In this document: positions 52,566-61,894 of the stretch, piece by piece
Numbering within the stretch: the first letter of the stretch is position 1
Layout: every line of letters starts with the position of its first letter
From: Ooceraea biroi
Taxonomy: Eukaryota > Arthropoda > Insecta > Hymenoptera > Formicidae
Length of the DNA stretch: 64,000 bases
Assembly (NCBI RefSeq): GCF_003672135.1
Contig: NC_039506.1
Location: forward strand, 9,610,001-9,674,000
Direction of reading: 5' to 3'
The notes under the pieces: generated by a model
What the model was told of the DNA's origin: nothing
Seen by the model: only the letters and a program-made list of their open reading frames with translations
The model's database searches: none
Translations under genes and position numbers: made by a program

Positions 52566-54091
52566 TCAGGTGTAGGTACCACGAGTCGTTTAATTCGCTG
52601 AAAAATCTCGGTTCCCATGAGGAAACGAGGGCTCAATCGCGACGCGCTCGACGATTTGAGCAGACGCGGTATTACTGGATGTGATTATCGCAACGCGAAG
52701 CGATGGAACCGTCGCACGAATTCGCCCTCGTCATCCGGTCGTTTTACGATGAGGAAATCGTGCCAACCGCGGTGAGCCATGAATATTTATCAGCCTCGAG
52801 GACAGCCCGGTGGTGGCCTCGCAAGAGTACCCTGGCATTGATTCGAACTGGCTCTGTGGGTTCGGGGGTATTGTATACAGTGTTATTACCGGCTTCCGAG
52901 TAATCAGCGTTATAATGTTGAGCTTATGTATTGTTTGGGGAGCAACAGAATAATGAATAGAGGATATGGACGTGTGTAGTTAACCCTGGCATTGCGGATA
53001 TTTAAACCCCTCTAGCCCATCGAGATATTATCCTTTTTCGTTGGTGAATTGCATTGTAAACCTCTGTATGTGGAGTATTATCAAGTTATTTATTACCCTC
53101 CTTCTCTGGCATTTGTGTGTGATAGAAATTTATAAGTGAAAATGTTTATAGAACTTTCAAAATCTCGACAAATTTAAATTCATATATAATTTAATTAATA
53201 TTTAAATTTTATTAATATTAAATAAATAAATATTTAATTCATATGTAAAAGTCTAGAAAAGTTTCTTAGAAATATTAATAATCATTATTTGAATAATTAT
53301 TAATTATTTATAATATTTAATAATAAAATCTCTTCGCGTATTTTATCATCTCCTTAATGGAATAATAATCATTAAACTACTATAGTAACATATTCGATAT
53401 TAACATATTTTATCCAGCACTTTCGATTCAAGAAATCTGCCTCTCGTGGATGCTCTGTAGTGCGTGATGCATGTCGAAATATTTATTGGAAAAATCATTA
53501 TTGGAAAAAAATTATTCAGTGTACGTTGTCTGCCAACATCGTTGTTAACAGTTTTAACCGAATTTGAGAAGTCGTCTATTTTCTGTTCGCAACACATGAA
53601 TAATTCATGATACCGCACCCGCCAGGTCGTTAATTGTCACTCGATAATCATATTTCAGTTCTTAACGGGACGCAGTAACCCGAGGCTTTTAAGCAATTAA
53701 TGGGCGCCGCATTAAAGGAGGGGTATCGAAAGTGCCGGTGACGCAAATGCGATTTCCGCGACATGGAAAATTGAAGAACCCCATCATTGTGCTCGTTGAA
53801 AAAGGAAGAACCTTCGCGGTTCCGCTTCCGGCAGCTAGCGCGGGCGAAATAGATCGTAAAAGTTGCATTAACTTCCGAGTGCCTGCATCTCACACTCTCA
53901 GTGTGATAAGCAGTAGAACTTCGATATAATCTGGCTGTTAGAGCTTGAAAATGACTATTTTCTATGGCTGCAACAAATACTGCAAGAAGATTATTTTGTG
54001 TTTAGTTCAATTAACGATTTAGCTTCTGTTTGGGTTACAAAACAGTATAAAGCATAGCGCACGCTATCATTTTATACCACTAGTTGTTAAT
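52566..54091. other. No gene recognised
   Basis: GC-richer blocks to about 52.9 kb and at 53.65-53.9 kb are open on both strands. The remainder is AT-rich. Confidence 0.4.
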
Positions 54092-54280
54092 ATGGAAATA
54101 GACGATACGAGTATTAATAAAAATATATGTAAAACAGAAGTTTTATATCGAAATTCTGTTGTAACAGAAAAATATTTTTCGAAAATTTTTATTTGTCAAA
54201 CCGGACATGTAACAGCTCCAAATTACAAAACGCATTTGTACAAGTATTTTTGTGTATGCTTCTTCACCAGTAATCGATAG
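54092..54280 (+). CDS. Weak candidate + strand ORF with upstream TATA
   Basis: An ATG at 54092 opens 62 codons (start MEIDDTSINKNICKTEVLYR) in AT-rich DNA. A TATAAA lies at 54046-54051, about 45 nt upstream. It may be a first exon with a donor near 54256. A strong acceptor (GCGTTTTTCCTCCAG) follows at about 54309-54323. I could not find a phase-consistent join without a stop, so the call is weak. Confidence 0.2.
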   Translation: MEIDDTSINKNICKTEVLYRNSVVTEKYFSKIFICQTGHVTAPNYKTHLYKYFCVCFFTSNR

Positions 54281-54572
54281 ACATTATATAATATTCATTC
54301 GTCATTATGCGTTTTTCCTCCAGAAGAAAACTGTCGCGTGAAAACAGTCATCGCTGAAGACAAGCTGCGTAGACATCGCGAGAAAAAAAAGAGAAAGACG
54401 TGGTATTTCCGTGTACGTTTCACCCTCTTGAAGAAGCTGACGTAATTTTCATGCTGAGTCAGCATTCGGCGTGAGCAGTCTTGACGCCGCGAGGCGGAAA
54501 GTCCATTAAACGTCCAACGACGCTTTTTTCCTTTCTTCATTCTACAGTCTTACGGTATCCGCCACGGCCAGT

Positions 54573-54859
54573 TTATGTTCCATCCAGGAACTCCATCAGA
54601 TGCGTCGACTTCTGCCCATTGATCGCGCGCGAGGATGTCCAAGTCCTTTGTAGAAAGATCCAAGACACCTGGGAATCTTCAGGCATCGCGATGATGCAGT
54701 CTGCGACACGGTTTTTTACATGATTGAACAATAATATAGACACGATTGGATCGCGTTTCCCCTTTGCCTCTACACATCGAAAATGCTCGTGCAATTTTGT
54801 CTGATAGCGCGGAAGTGCTTCGCGCAAAATTGCCAATAATTTTGCGTCGCGATATATTA
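54573..54859 (-). CDS. Last exon candidate of the minus-strand gene
   Basis: It enters with two bases after CCAAG and completes a Val codon with the G left by the previous exon. It then reads 94 codons to TAA at 54573-54575. The helical start (YRDAKLLAILREALPRYQ) and a His/Cys-containing stretch (LHEHFRCVEAKGKRDP) look protein-like. The acceptor has a poor pyrimidine tract. A possible donor (GAAGATTCCCAG|GTGTCT) lies inside, so the true C-terminus may differ. The + strand is also open here. Confidence 0.45.
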
Positions 54860-55270
54860 CTTGGATTATTTACCGTCGAGAAATGCCGCGAAGTGGCTCT
54901 GGCTGGAGAAACGGTCGTTGAATTAATCGACGATATAATTAATATTACAGAATTAATCCCGTTGAATTAATTAACTATCGCTCAATGTTGTCCTCTGATT
55001 AACGGTGAGCTCCGCGAACGAAATTACGGATCATCAAAATTTCATCGATGAGCGAAAGGTGGCCGATGCTCGTAAATTATTACAAAACTCGGCCAGCTAA
55101 ATTCTCCCGCCACACTCACGAAATATTTATGGCTTTTTAAACGCAAATCGCAATCACGATTAATTAATCAAACTGATACTTTTCACCGTGTCCGATTGTT
55201 CGATCGAACAATCCTCTCACTTAATTATCTTCGCGTCAATCCGCAAAATAGCGACTACGTTGTTAGAAAG

Positions 55271-55324
<54 letters not shown>

Positions 55325-58300
55325 TATGATAAAAAATAAAAGAAATTCTGCACCACTTAAAATGATTAAAGAATTATATATCAATTGTTTCATATTAGGT
55401 TTTAATCTTTAATATACTTTAACATACTTCGCTCATATTTTCAATTTTCATTTTCCCAAACATTAATTTACGCTCATATATTTTTTATAGCCATCTAACT
55501 ATTTACCCGTTCTGCTCGCGATTGACTTTTTTTTATTGTAAGTTTCATCCGGTATATTTCTGAAATGAAAACACGTAAGATCCGGAACATAGGCTGATTT
55601 CATATATTCCAACTGGTTTGGTAGTATCTCGTCGATCCGCTCCCTCACAGTAGGATAAAATGTAAGGACGCCTCTGTGGTGTGCTGCACTTACCAGCGTC
55701 CATGGCAAACAACGATGCAACTGCGTCGAGATGTGTGGTTCGAACTTTGAGCAGTGCGCCTCAAAGAGGGTCCTTCGGAGTTTCGAAGAGGCGACAGCCT
55801 CGGCCATTTCGCGGCTTTCTGGGAACACTGACGAATTTACGATGAATGTTAAAGTCATAAATAATGTATCGGCTCTAAAAAGTTCCGCGCATAATGCGTT
55901 GTTGTTTCAGGTCAGCTGTTTCGATACTTTTTGGTGATATCGTTCCCCAAACTCGCGATAATCAATAGTACGCCTTATAAATTATTATATAATAACAGGA
56001 TTAATCGGGCCATTATTTCGTAAACGTTCGAAGTTCACCGTGAAAGCTACGCACACATTTTTCATTATATTGAATATTTATTAATATAGAATAAATTTTT
56101 CTCTTTTATAAATCTGAATAAAACAAAATCAAAACTGCAGTTACTGTTGCAACAATGATATTATTGTCACAATTTATAATTTTTATTGTAAATCTAAATT
56201 AAGTTTTATCAAATGTGAAAATTATAATAATTGGTGCACTTGAAGAATCGTCTTTTAATCCTCTAACAATTGGTAAAATGACAATACGCTGAATGAAAAT
56301 AAAAAAGCTTGTGCTTAATATGTATATTACCAGCATCAGATTTCAACTCGGTAATGCGCTCTTGCTCGTCCAGCGTATTCGAATCTAATATTTGTAGGTC
56401 AGTTAGTGCCCAGATAATGGCCGTATTGACAAAAGTGTGAACGTCAGTTCCTGTATTTGTGCCAGCCATTGCCAGAATCACCTGTTCACACAACGCTCGA
56501 AGCACCAGCATGCAAATGATCAAATCGAAATCGATATCGCCATACGAAACTTGTTTTACGCTCTGCGAAATCCGATCTTTGAACTCCCACAAATACCTCC
56601 GAGCATTCGAAATGTTCTGTCGCTTTAACAACTCTGCCACCCTTGCATGCAGATCGAACCTCTCGGGCAAGATGTGCCTGTCAAAAAAAAGTTTTGAGTT
56701 TCGTTAAAACTCATAACTCATCTCTCTTTCAAAAACTGATCGCCGACCACCGATCCAATATTAAATTTTAGAATTTTGATATTGAATATTCTGATTATTA
56801 CATTATTATATTGGAAATCATTTTATGGCAGATATTGTTATAAAATTCTGATGATACGAGGAATAATTAAAATCCATAACGAGAATATTCTTCTTTTACA
56901 TTTGTGCATAAATTATTTGTTCCATATTTCATATAATAGTATATAATATATTATATACTATTATATATTATATATATAATATATTATATATATAATATAT
57001 TATATATTATATATTATATACTATTTGTTATAACAAAGGCATTCAAGCATAATCATTTTTCATTAAAAACACATCAGTATTGACTGCAAAGTACAATAAG
57101 CCATTAATTACAACTAAAAATAGTAAAAACAAAGCTGAAATATAATTTCAAGTAAATTTTGGTCGAAATAAAAATGTTTAAGGCTTTTAAAAATAATGAC
57201 CAACCTAACGGGTGATTGAGGTCTCTTAGGTAATAAAGTTGTGACATAACGATTGCCAACAGCGCAGGAAATCCTCGGTCTTGGCATACAGTCGTATGGC
57301 ACGAGCCTAAGAAATTTGAACAGAGTGATTGTAAGGGAAAGAAAACACGCAATCAGGCCTGCTCCGTGATTCCTCCGCGTCTAGCCGGAAATGAATCGGC
57401 GGAAATCGTGGCAAAGAAATAAGAATCACTGAAGAGCGGCCGTATCTTTTCAGCCTTCAAGCTCCAGCTTTTTTCTCCTCGGAGAAACAAAAGCACGAGA
57501 GCCAAGGCAGGAACGATAAACGGGAAGAAAACGTGCTGGCGAACGATCGGATAGTACCTAAAATGGAATTCTGATGCAACGTGCAGTTTTATATAAAATC
57601 GACTATCCATAATTAATAATTGCTTTTGGCAAATATACATAATAATAGTAGTCTGATACATGCATTGTTTAAAGAACGTTATGACATTACAGTTCTTTAT
57701 ATTTTTAATATTTAATGTATTTTCGTTTCAATTTTGTATAATTAATATAAATTTATGTATAGCATATATGCTGTAAAATTATATCCTTTTATTATATTAA
57801 AATAATATATTTATATTTTATGATATATCTTCCAGTCATGCTACAAACTATTTAAAGATACTTAAAAGCATTATAAGCTTATAAAACTTTATAAATTTAT
57901 ATTAGCCTGGCATACAATAATCTGTTGAAATATAAAAGAAATTTATCCATTTCTTCTTATTTCCTGAAATATTATGAATCTCAGCGCGCAGGTTTTGCAA
58001 TTTTGCCACTGATAGCTGGTAGTTCGACGTTTCAATTTTCCGGCAAAAGGCAACAGCGTGTCGGGCGACGTATAGTAACTTCGACGCTTTACTGTAAGAG
58101 ATTAAATTCGCAACAAATGTGGCAACGGAACTTAGCAAGAAAGTTGCCTCGATCGGTCCGATCGTTCGCCTCAGCCGTTTGCGGTGGCTTATGCGGTCGC
58201 CTTTCATAGTTTGTTGGTACTTTTCTGGCGAGGCAACGATTAGACGGAAATTGCGGGAAATGCTAGCGCAATCGCTTCGCTCAATTACGACCGCAATGGC

Positions 58301-61300
58301 GCGCGGGGACGTTGTGGGTTTACCTATTCTGCAGTTTCTTAGCGGTGCAGGTGAGGTGGCGATTGAGCGGAAATTGCCGGAAAAGTAACTGCAAGATTGC
58401 CCGCCAATAGCTACGAGGCTGACATTTTGAACGAAATAGCCTTCTATTGAAAATATACATCACACACTTGCGCGGATAAAACCCGCAGTTAATTAAAAAA
58501 CATTTTCACGAGTACAAACGATTTTATGTTAAAAAACTGTTTCTAGTAAAATTGTTATTAGGTACACTGAGAAAAAAATGTAATTAATCTTACGAAATGT
58601 TTTGTCACGGGCTGCCAACAAAATATATACTTATTTCAACAAGTTATATATTGAATCAAATTTATAATTGTTGAATTATATATTTATAATTGTTGGATAA
58701 TTCTTATATGTGTGATTACACATCCATAACCATAATCGAAGAACTACATATTTGTTTCAATATATAACTTGTTGAAATAAGTATATATTTTGGTGGCAGC
58801 CCGTGACAAAACATTTCGTAAGATTAATTACATTTTTTTTTCAGTGTAGAACAATTGATTTCTATCACAATTATTTTATACCTAATTTGCACAATTATTG
58901 CATCTGTGTGTGTGTGTGTCTATTTGATACTTTTATTTCAGATTTTAAGTGCAAAAATAAGTATTTTTTCAAGAAACTAACAGCTAATCGGAGTTAGTGT
59001 TATCAAATACTCGCAACAAATAAATTTTGGAATTCAGACACGTAATGAACACGAAGCAACGCGAATGAGATAAGGATTCGAATAATAGAATAGAAAGCGG
59101 TCGCGCGTTCTCGCGCGATAACTTACGAATTGTGTTAAATGACTGTGAATTATGCACAATCGATGAAATATCATTTCAGTTGTAGCGGGCGTTAGCTCGT
59201 GAGAACTCATAATCGACCTCGATAACGCCTGCTCATTTGCCTCTAGGATGTCGACATTGAAATCGATACTATTCAAATACGTAACAAAAAATTCCATTAA
59301 AGTAGAAATACCTTTTTAATCAAGCCTTCCACTGCGAGAAATATTTTCCTTTCGCGGAATTCTTTTAGAATTGTTACTTTAATTCGTTTTTTTTACGAAG
59401 TTGTGGAAACTTTTATTTACCACTGACCGTAGGAGTAAATGTGATGTACATATATTCATGTGAAATATACAATCATATAAATACATCACAAAGATGCAAG
59501 CTATGTGCTAATATTATAATGCTACTCAATCCTACTTTACTTATATAACTTATCACGAGAATCCAAAAGTTATGCCGAAGACGTAAAAGCAAAAGTTACA
59601 TGTGTATCATGACACGCAATTTTCTACATTCACTGAGCCATTAAACCCCCCCCCCCCCGAGCCATTAAAAAAAAAGAAATAATCATGTTTAGCCCAGTAT
59701 GGTTAATGTTACGTAACGCGACCAATTTCACCCTTACGTAAGTGACAATAATCGTTGAATTCGTTCTTATTACAATTTATTTGATATCTTATTGCTGCTA
59801 TCGTGGCCAGTTGGAAAAATTTGTGCTTCTGTCACTGTTACTATTATTATTATTACTATCACGAGTGAAATAATTTCAGATAGAATGGATTAACCCTCTG
59901 ATATACTTACAATTCATGAGCTAAGAGTGGATCCGTAGTGTTAGGATCTTGATCTTTCCGGTCGCTTTCGCTCGACAACAACAGACTTTTACGATGCACT
60001 TCACCCTTTTCCACATTGCACCACTCTCGATAATCCGTTTCGTCCTTTTGAGAGTTTCCGCTCCACTCGCGATGATCGGAATCGCGGGACTCGGGATAGT
60101 CGCGGGGTAGTTCACCCTTCTCCGCAGGGCACTCTGCAACCGGAAATGAAATCCGTGCGCGTACATACGTTGAATGGAATGACCTTCTTGACCGAAAGGG
60201 GTTCCAGGCTAAAATAACCCACGAGTAACAGAAAGCGTAGCGCCATTTTTTTAATTTTATACGATTTCATTATTTGATGGAACATTTCGTAAACTTATTA
60301 TTTTACTCTTTAAACAACATTTTAATATAAATTACTACTAAATTTTCTACTAAAATATTTTAGATACTTTTGCAATTTTAATTATACTACTAGATAACGA
60401 ATTCGTCAATAAATATTAACTTATATGGGACAAATAATTATCTTACAGGTTTGACAAGAGATATTATCAGACATAAAAGAGTTTTAAAAATTATATAAAA
60501 GACTATTTTCGAAATTAAAAAAAATGTCATAAATATGACGAGAAGATAGATCTAGAATATCAGATAAATATTTTTACAAAAATATACGTTTTTAAATGAT
60601 GGGAACAATTAAAATTGGTAAGCTGGTAAAAAATCGTTAAAAGGACTAGGCAGTTTAACGTGTCAGTCGCGAGACTTGGAGAAGAGTTATTCGCGAGTTT
60701 ATATGAGAAATATCGCGCAAAACCTACAGCGAAATGTCATATCGACAACGATTGATAGAGAGACCATTTACGGATGGATGCACGCATCATGTACATCACT
60801 GCAGCCACGCGCTGGAATAGAAGCTGCAACTCTCGATGCAACGAGTCCTCCCGCGATCGCGTTAGCATTGGTATTCGCGTTCGCATTTGAGAATCATGTT
60901 AACGTTACGTCTGCATGGATGACGATTGATGACACACAATTTACGCAAAATAAATACCAAAGTGATATTTATCGTAGAATCGCTCAAGCGAATTTCTGAA
61001 ATTTACCTCACGCTGAGAAAATCGAATTGATGGTTTTTTGTTAATGGAAGTATCTTTAACCAATTTTATTCAAAAATTCAAGATTGTAAACTTGACGAAA
61101 TTATACAACATTATTTTAATATTTCACATTAAATTAATTTAATTTTTTAATGATATTTTAGAAAATTCTTTCTTTTAAATCTCTCGTTCAAGTTAAAACA
61201 TTTCAATTTAAATTAATTCAAATTAATATTTTCATACATTTTCATCATGTATCTTCATAAAATACATAAAATTTAATGTATAAAATTGCATTAAAATTTA

Positions 61301-61778
61301 ATGTAGTTATGTTTAAATTACGCTTAAATCACTTCTTCGAGTACAGTTTTCTATTTTGCGATGGTAAACCAAACTCACCCGCTTCACGGGAGTCCAATCC
61401 CTGCAAAGCCTCGCAGATTGCTTCGCTCGTTACTTTGGTATCCTTGCAGGAAACATCGGATTTGCTCGGAACTTTCTCCGATCGACTCGACATAGAAGTT
61501 TTTCTCTTGCTCAAGGCGCCTCCCTCAAAAATCGAACGGGAAAAATCTGCAGTACCTTTCTCAAGAGAGGTAATCTTTTTCGCGCGTCCCAAATAAGCGT
61601 GCTGAGTCACCTTGTGATCGACAGTTTCTCTTGACACTTGTGGGAAGCTCTTTTCAACTGGCGAAAATTTCTGACGCTTAGTTTGCATAAATGGCGAAAG
61701 GAGCGAGACGAATTCGACAAAATCCTCGTATCTCGATGAATCCCTATCGTTTTCCGTGTTTACACAGTTTTGCAACAT
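54573..61778 (-). CDS. Multi-exon protein-coding gene, product not recognised
   Basis: This is the best-supported gene in the window. At least nine exons on the minus strand can be chained: 61778-61379, 60133-59911, 59348-59312, 59240-59127, 58388-58324, 58091-57916, then one or two unresolved exons, 56677-56331, 55827-55507 and 54859-54573. Phases agree across exons 1 to 6 and again across the last three. The first 200 residues are charged and rich in Ser, Lys, Glu and Asp, probably disordered. The rest is mostly helical with no catalytic motif, zinc finger or clear membrane domain that I can name. I cannot assign a family. A MITE lies in the fourth intron and a GT microsatellite in the last. 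The total is roughly 650 to 750 residues, depending on the 57.2-57.9 kb exons. Confidence 0.65.
55274..55320. repeat. (GT)n microsatellite in intron
   Basis: About 23 pure TG units lie in the intron between the exons at 55827-55507 and 54859-54573 of the minus-strand gene. Confidence 0.95.
55507..55827 (-). CDS. Internal exon of the minus-strand gene
   Basis: The acceptor is AAATTCGTCAG|TG. With the G left by the exon ending at 56331 it forms GTG, then FPESREMAEAVASSKLRRT and onward for 107 codons to a donor ACGG|GTAAAT. Inside lies a perfect donor-like site, ACGCTG|GTAAGT (exon end 55694). The frame stays open for 62 more codons after it (including RERIDEILPNQLEYMKS), so I infer that the longer exon is real. 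Use of the inner site would give an alternative isoform. Confidence 0.65.
56331..56677 (-). CDS. Internal exon of the minus-strand gene
   Basis: An excellent acceptor (CTTTTTTTTGACAG) and donor (GATGCTG|GTAATA) bound 115 full codons. The sequence is clearly coding: LPERFDLHARVAELLKRQ, then a basic-aromatic stretch (ARRYLWEFKDRI), then a hydrophobic helical segment (DLIICMLVLRALCEQVILAM) and an acidic end (LDEQERITELKSDA). It enters needing one base and leaves one base. Confidence 0.75.
56935..57024. repeat. (TA/TTA) self-complementary simple repeat in intron
   Basis: About 90 bp contain only A and T apart from two C, with nested palindromes. It lies in an intron of the minus-strand gene. Confidence 0.85.
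57205..57306 (-). CDS. Probable exon, reading frame unresolved
   Basis: A very strong acceptor (CAAATTTCTTAG) and a donor (CGTTAG|GTTGGT) bound 102 bp. All three phases are open for at least 26 codons, and the exon length is a multiple of three. The phase demanded by the next exon gives a Pro/Arg-rich peptide. The other phases give more typical helical peptides (for example AKTEDFLRCWQSL). I therefore leave the frame open. Confidence 0.45.
57430..57557 (-). CDS. Possible exon, reading frame unresolved
   Basis: The acceptor is CAGAATTCCATTTTAG. A donor candidate is CTTCA|GTGATT. The most open phase reads YYPIVRQHVFFPFIVPALAL, a hydrophobic segment followed by basic residues. That phase does not follow from the exon at 58091-57916. 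A different donor or a missing exon is needed. Confidence 0.35.
57916..58091 (-). CDS. Internal exon of the minus-strand gene
   Basis: The acceptor TTTAATCTCTTACAG is followed by a T that completes an AGT codon with the AG left by the exon at 58388-58324. It then reads KASKLLYVARHAVAFCRK and on through a helical stretch ending AEIHNIS. The only downstream donor in frame is ATTATT|GTATGC (end 57916). The last 16 codons before it are AT-rich and less certain. Confidence 0.65.
58324..58388 (-). CDS. Short internal exon of the minus-strand gene
   Basis: It is 65 bp between GGGCAATCTTGCAG and a textbook donor, AGAATAG|GTAAAC. It enters in phase 0 after the exon ending at 59127 and reads LLFRQFPLNRHLTCTAKKLQ, leaving two bases that fit the next exon. 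Phase agreement on both sides is the main evidence. Confidence 0.6.
58565..58846. mobile_element. Palindromic MITE with TA target duplication
   Basis: The two halves are near-perfect reverse complements for about 105 bp from each end (CACTGAGAAAAAAATGTAAT at the left, its complement at the right). TA flanks both ends (58563-58564 and 58847-58848). TA duplication and the absence of any coding capacity fit a Tc1/mariner-type MITE. It sits in the intron between the exons at 59240-59127 and 58388-58324. Its terminal CACTGA(G)AAAAAA is shared with the element at 19552-21129. Confidence 0.85.
58904..58919. repeat. Short (TG)n microsatellite in intron
   Basis: Eight TG units. Confidence 0.8.
59127..59240 (-). 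CDS. Internal exon of the minus-strand gene
   Basis: The acceptor is CGACATCCTAGAG and the donor ACACAATTC|GTAAGT is canonical. Exactly 38 codons, phase 0 at both ends: ANEQALSRSIMSSHELTPAT and onward to HSHLTQF. The upstream intron is only 71 bp, a normal minimal size for insects. Confidence 0.65.
59312..59348 (-). CDS. Micro-exon candidate of the minus-strand gene
   Basis: This is a 37-bp exon that completes a Leu codon with the TT left by the exon at 60133-59911. It reads KIFLAVEGLIKK up to the donor AAAAAG|GTATTT. The frame continues open upstream to about 59375, so the exact acceptor is uncertain because the acceptor here lacks a pyrimidine tract. The chosen start is the one that satisfies phase. 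Confidence 0.45.
59646..59658. repeat. C13 homopolymer between direct repeats
   Basis: Thirteen C residues are flanked on both sides by GAGCCATTAAA (59635-59645 and 59659-59669). The tract lies in an intron of the minus-strand gene. Confidence 0.95.
59911..60133 (-). CDS. Internal exon of the minus-strand gene
   Basis: The acceptor TTTCCGGTTGCAG and donor CATGAATT|GTAAGT are both strong. With the G left by exon 1 it starts GAG TGC CCT, giving ECPAEKGELPRDYPESRD and onward. It is very rich in Asp, Glu, Ser and Arg and probably disordered. A longer frame in another phase across the same DNA is a shadow. Confidence 0.7.
60134..61378. other. First intron of the minus-strand gene
   Basis: AT-rich intron of 1.2 kb. 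A + strand ORF at 60676-60999 has no splice or promoter support and is likely chance. Confidence 0.5.
61379..61778 (-). CDS. First coding exon of the minus-strand gene
   Basis: The ATG at 61778-61776 follows an in-frame stop at 61802-61800. It opens 133 codons and one extra base up to the donor GAAGCGG|GTGAGT. The protein starts MLQNCVNTENDRDSSRYEDF. It is rich in Ser, Lys and Glu, with basic-serine patches such as SKRKTSMSSRSEK that look like phosphorylation or nuclear-signal material. Without a transcript the start could instead be spliced in from upstream. Confidence 0.65.
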
Positions 61779-61839
61779 AGGCTTATCCTTGATTTGCAAT
61801 TACGTGCATCTGTCGACATATTCAACAAATCAATCAATA

Positions 61840-61894
61840 AATTCTCCAAACTGGAGAATATACTAAAATTCTCCAAATTGGAGAATATACTAAA
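61840..61894. promoter_or_regulatory. Duplicated palindrome upstream of the minus-strand gene
   Basis: Two tandem 27-bp units each contain a 17-bp inverted repeat, TTCTCCAAACTGGAGAA and TTCTCCAAATTGGAGAA, followed by TATACTAAA. They lie 60-115 bp upstream of the proposed ATG. A pair of dimeric transcription-factor sites is a reasonable inference, but the factor is not known. Confidence 0.4.

Noticed and set aside
52412..52684. Cys/Val-repeat and Thr/His-repeat ORFs
   Set aside because: They are translations of the TG microsatellite.
59921..60166. 81-codon minus-strand ORF in a second phase over the exon at 60133-59911
   Set aside because: It does not fit the phase set by the first exon; the acidic frame bounded by good splice sites is preferred.
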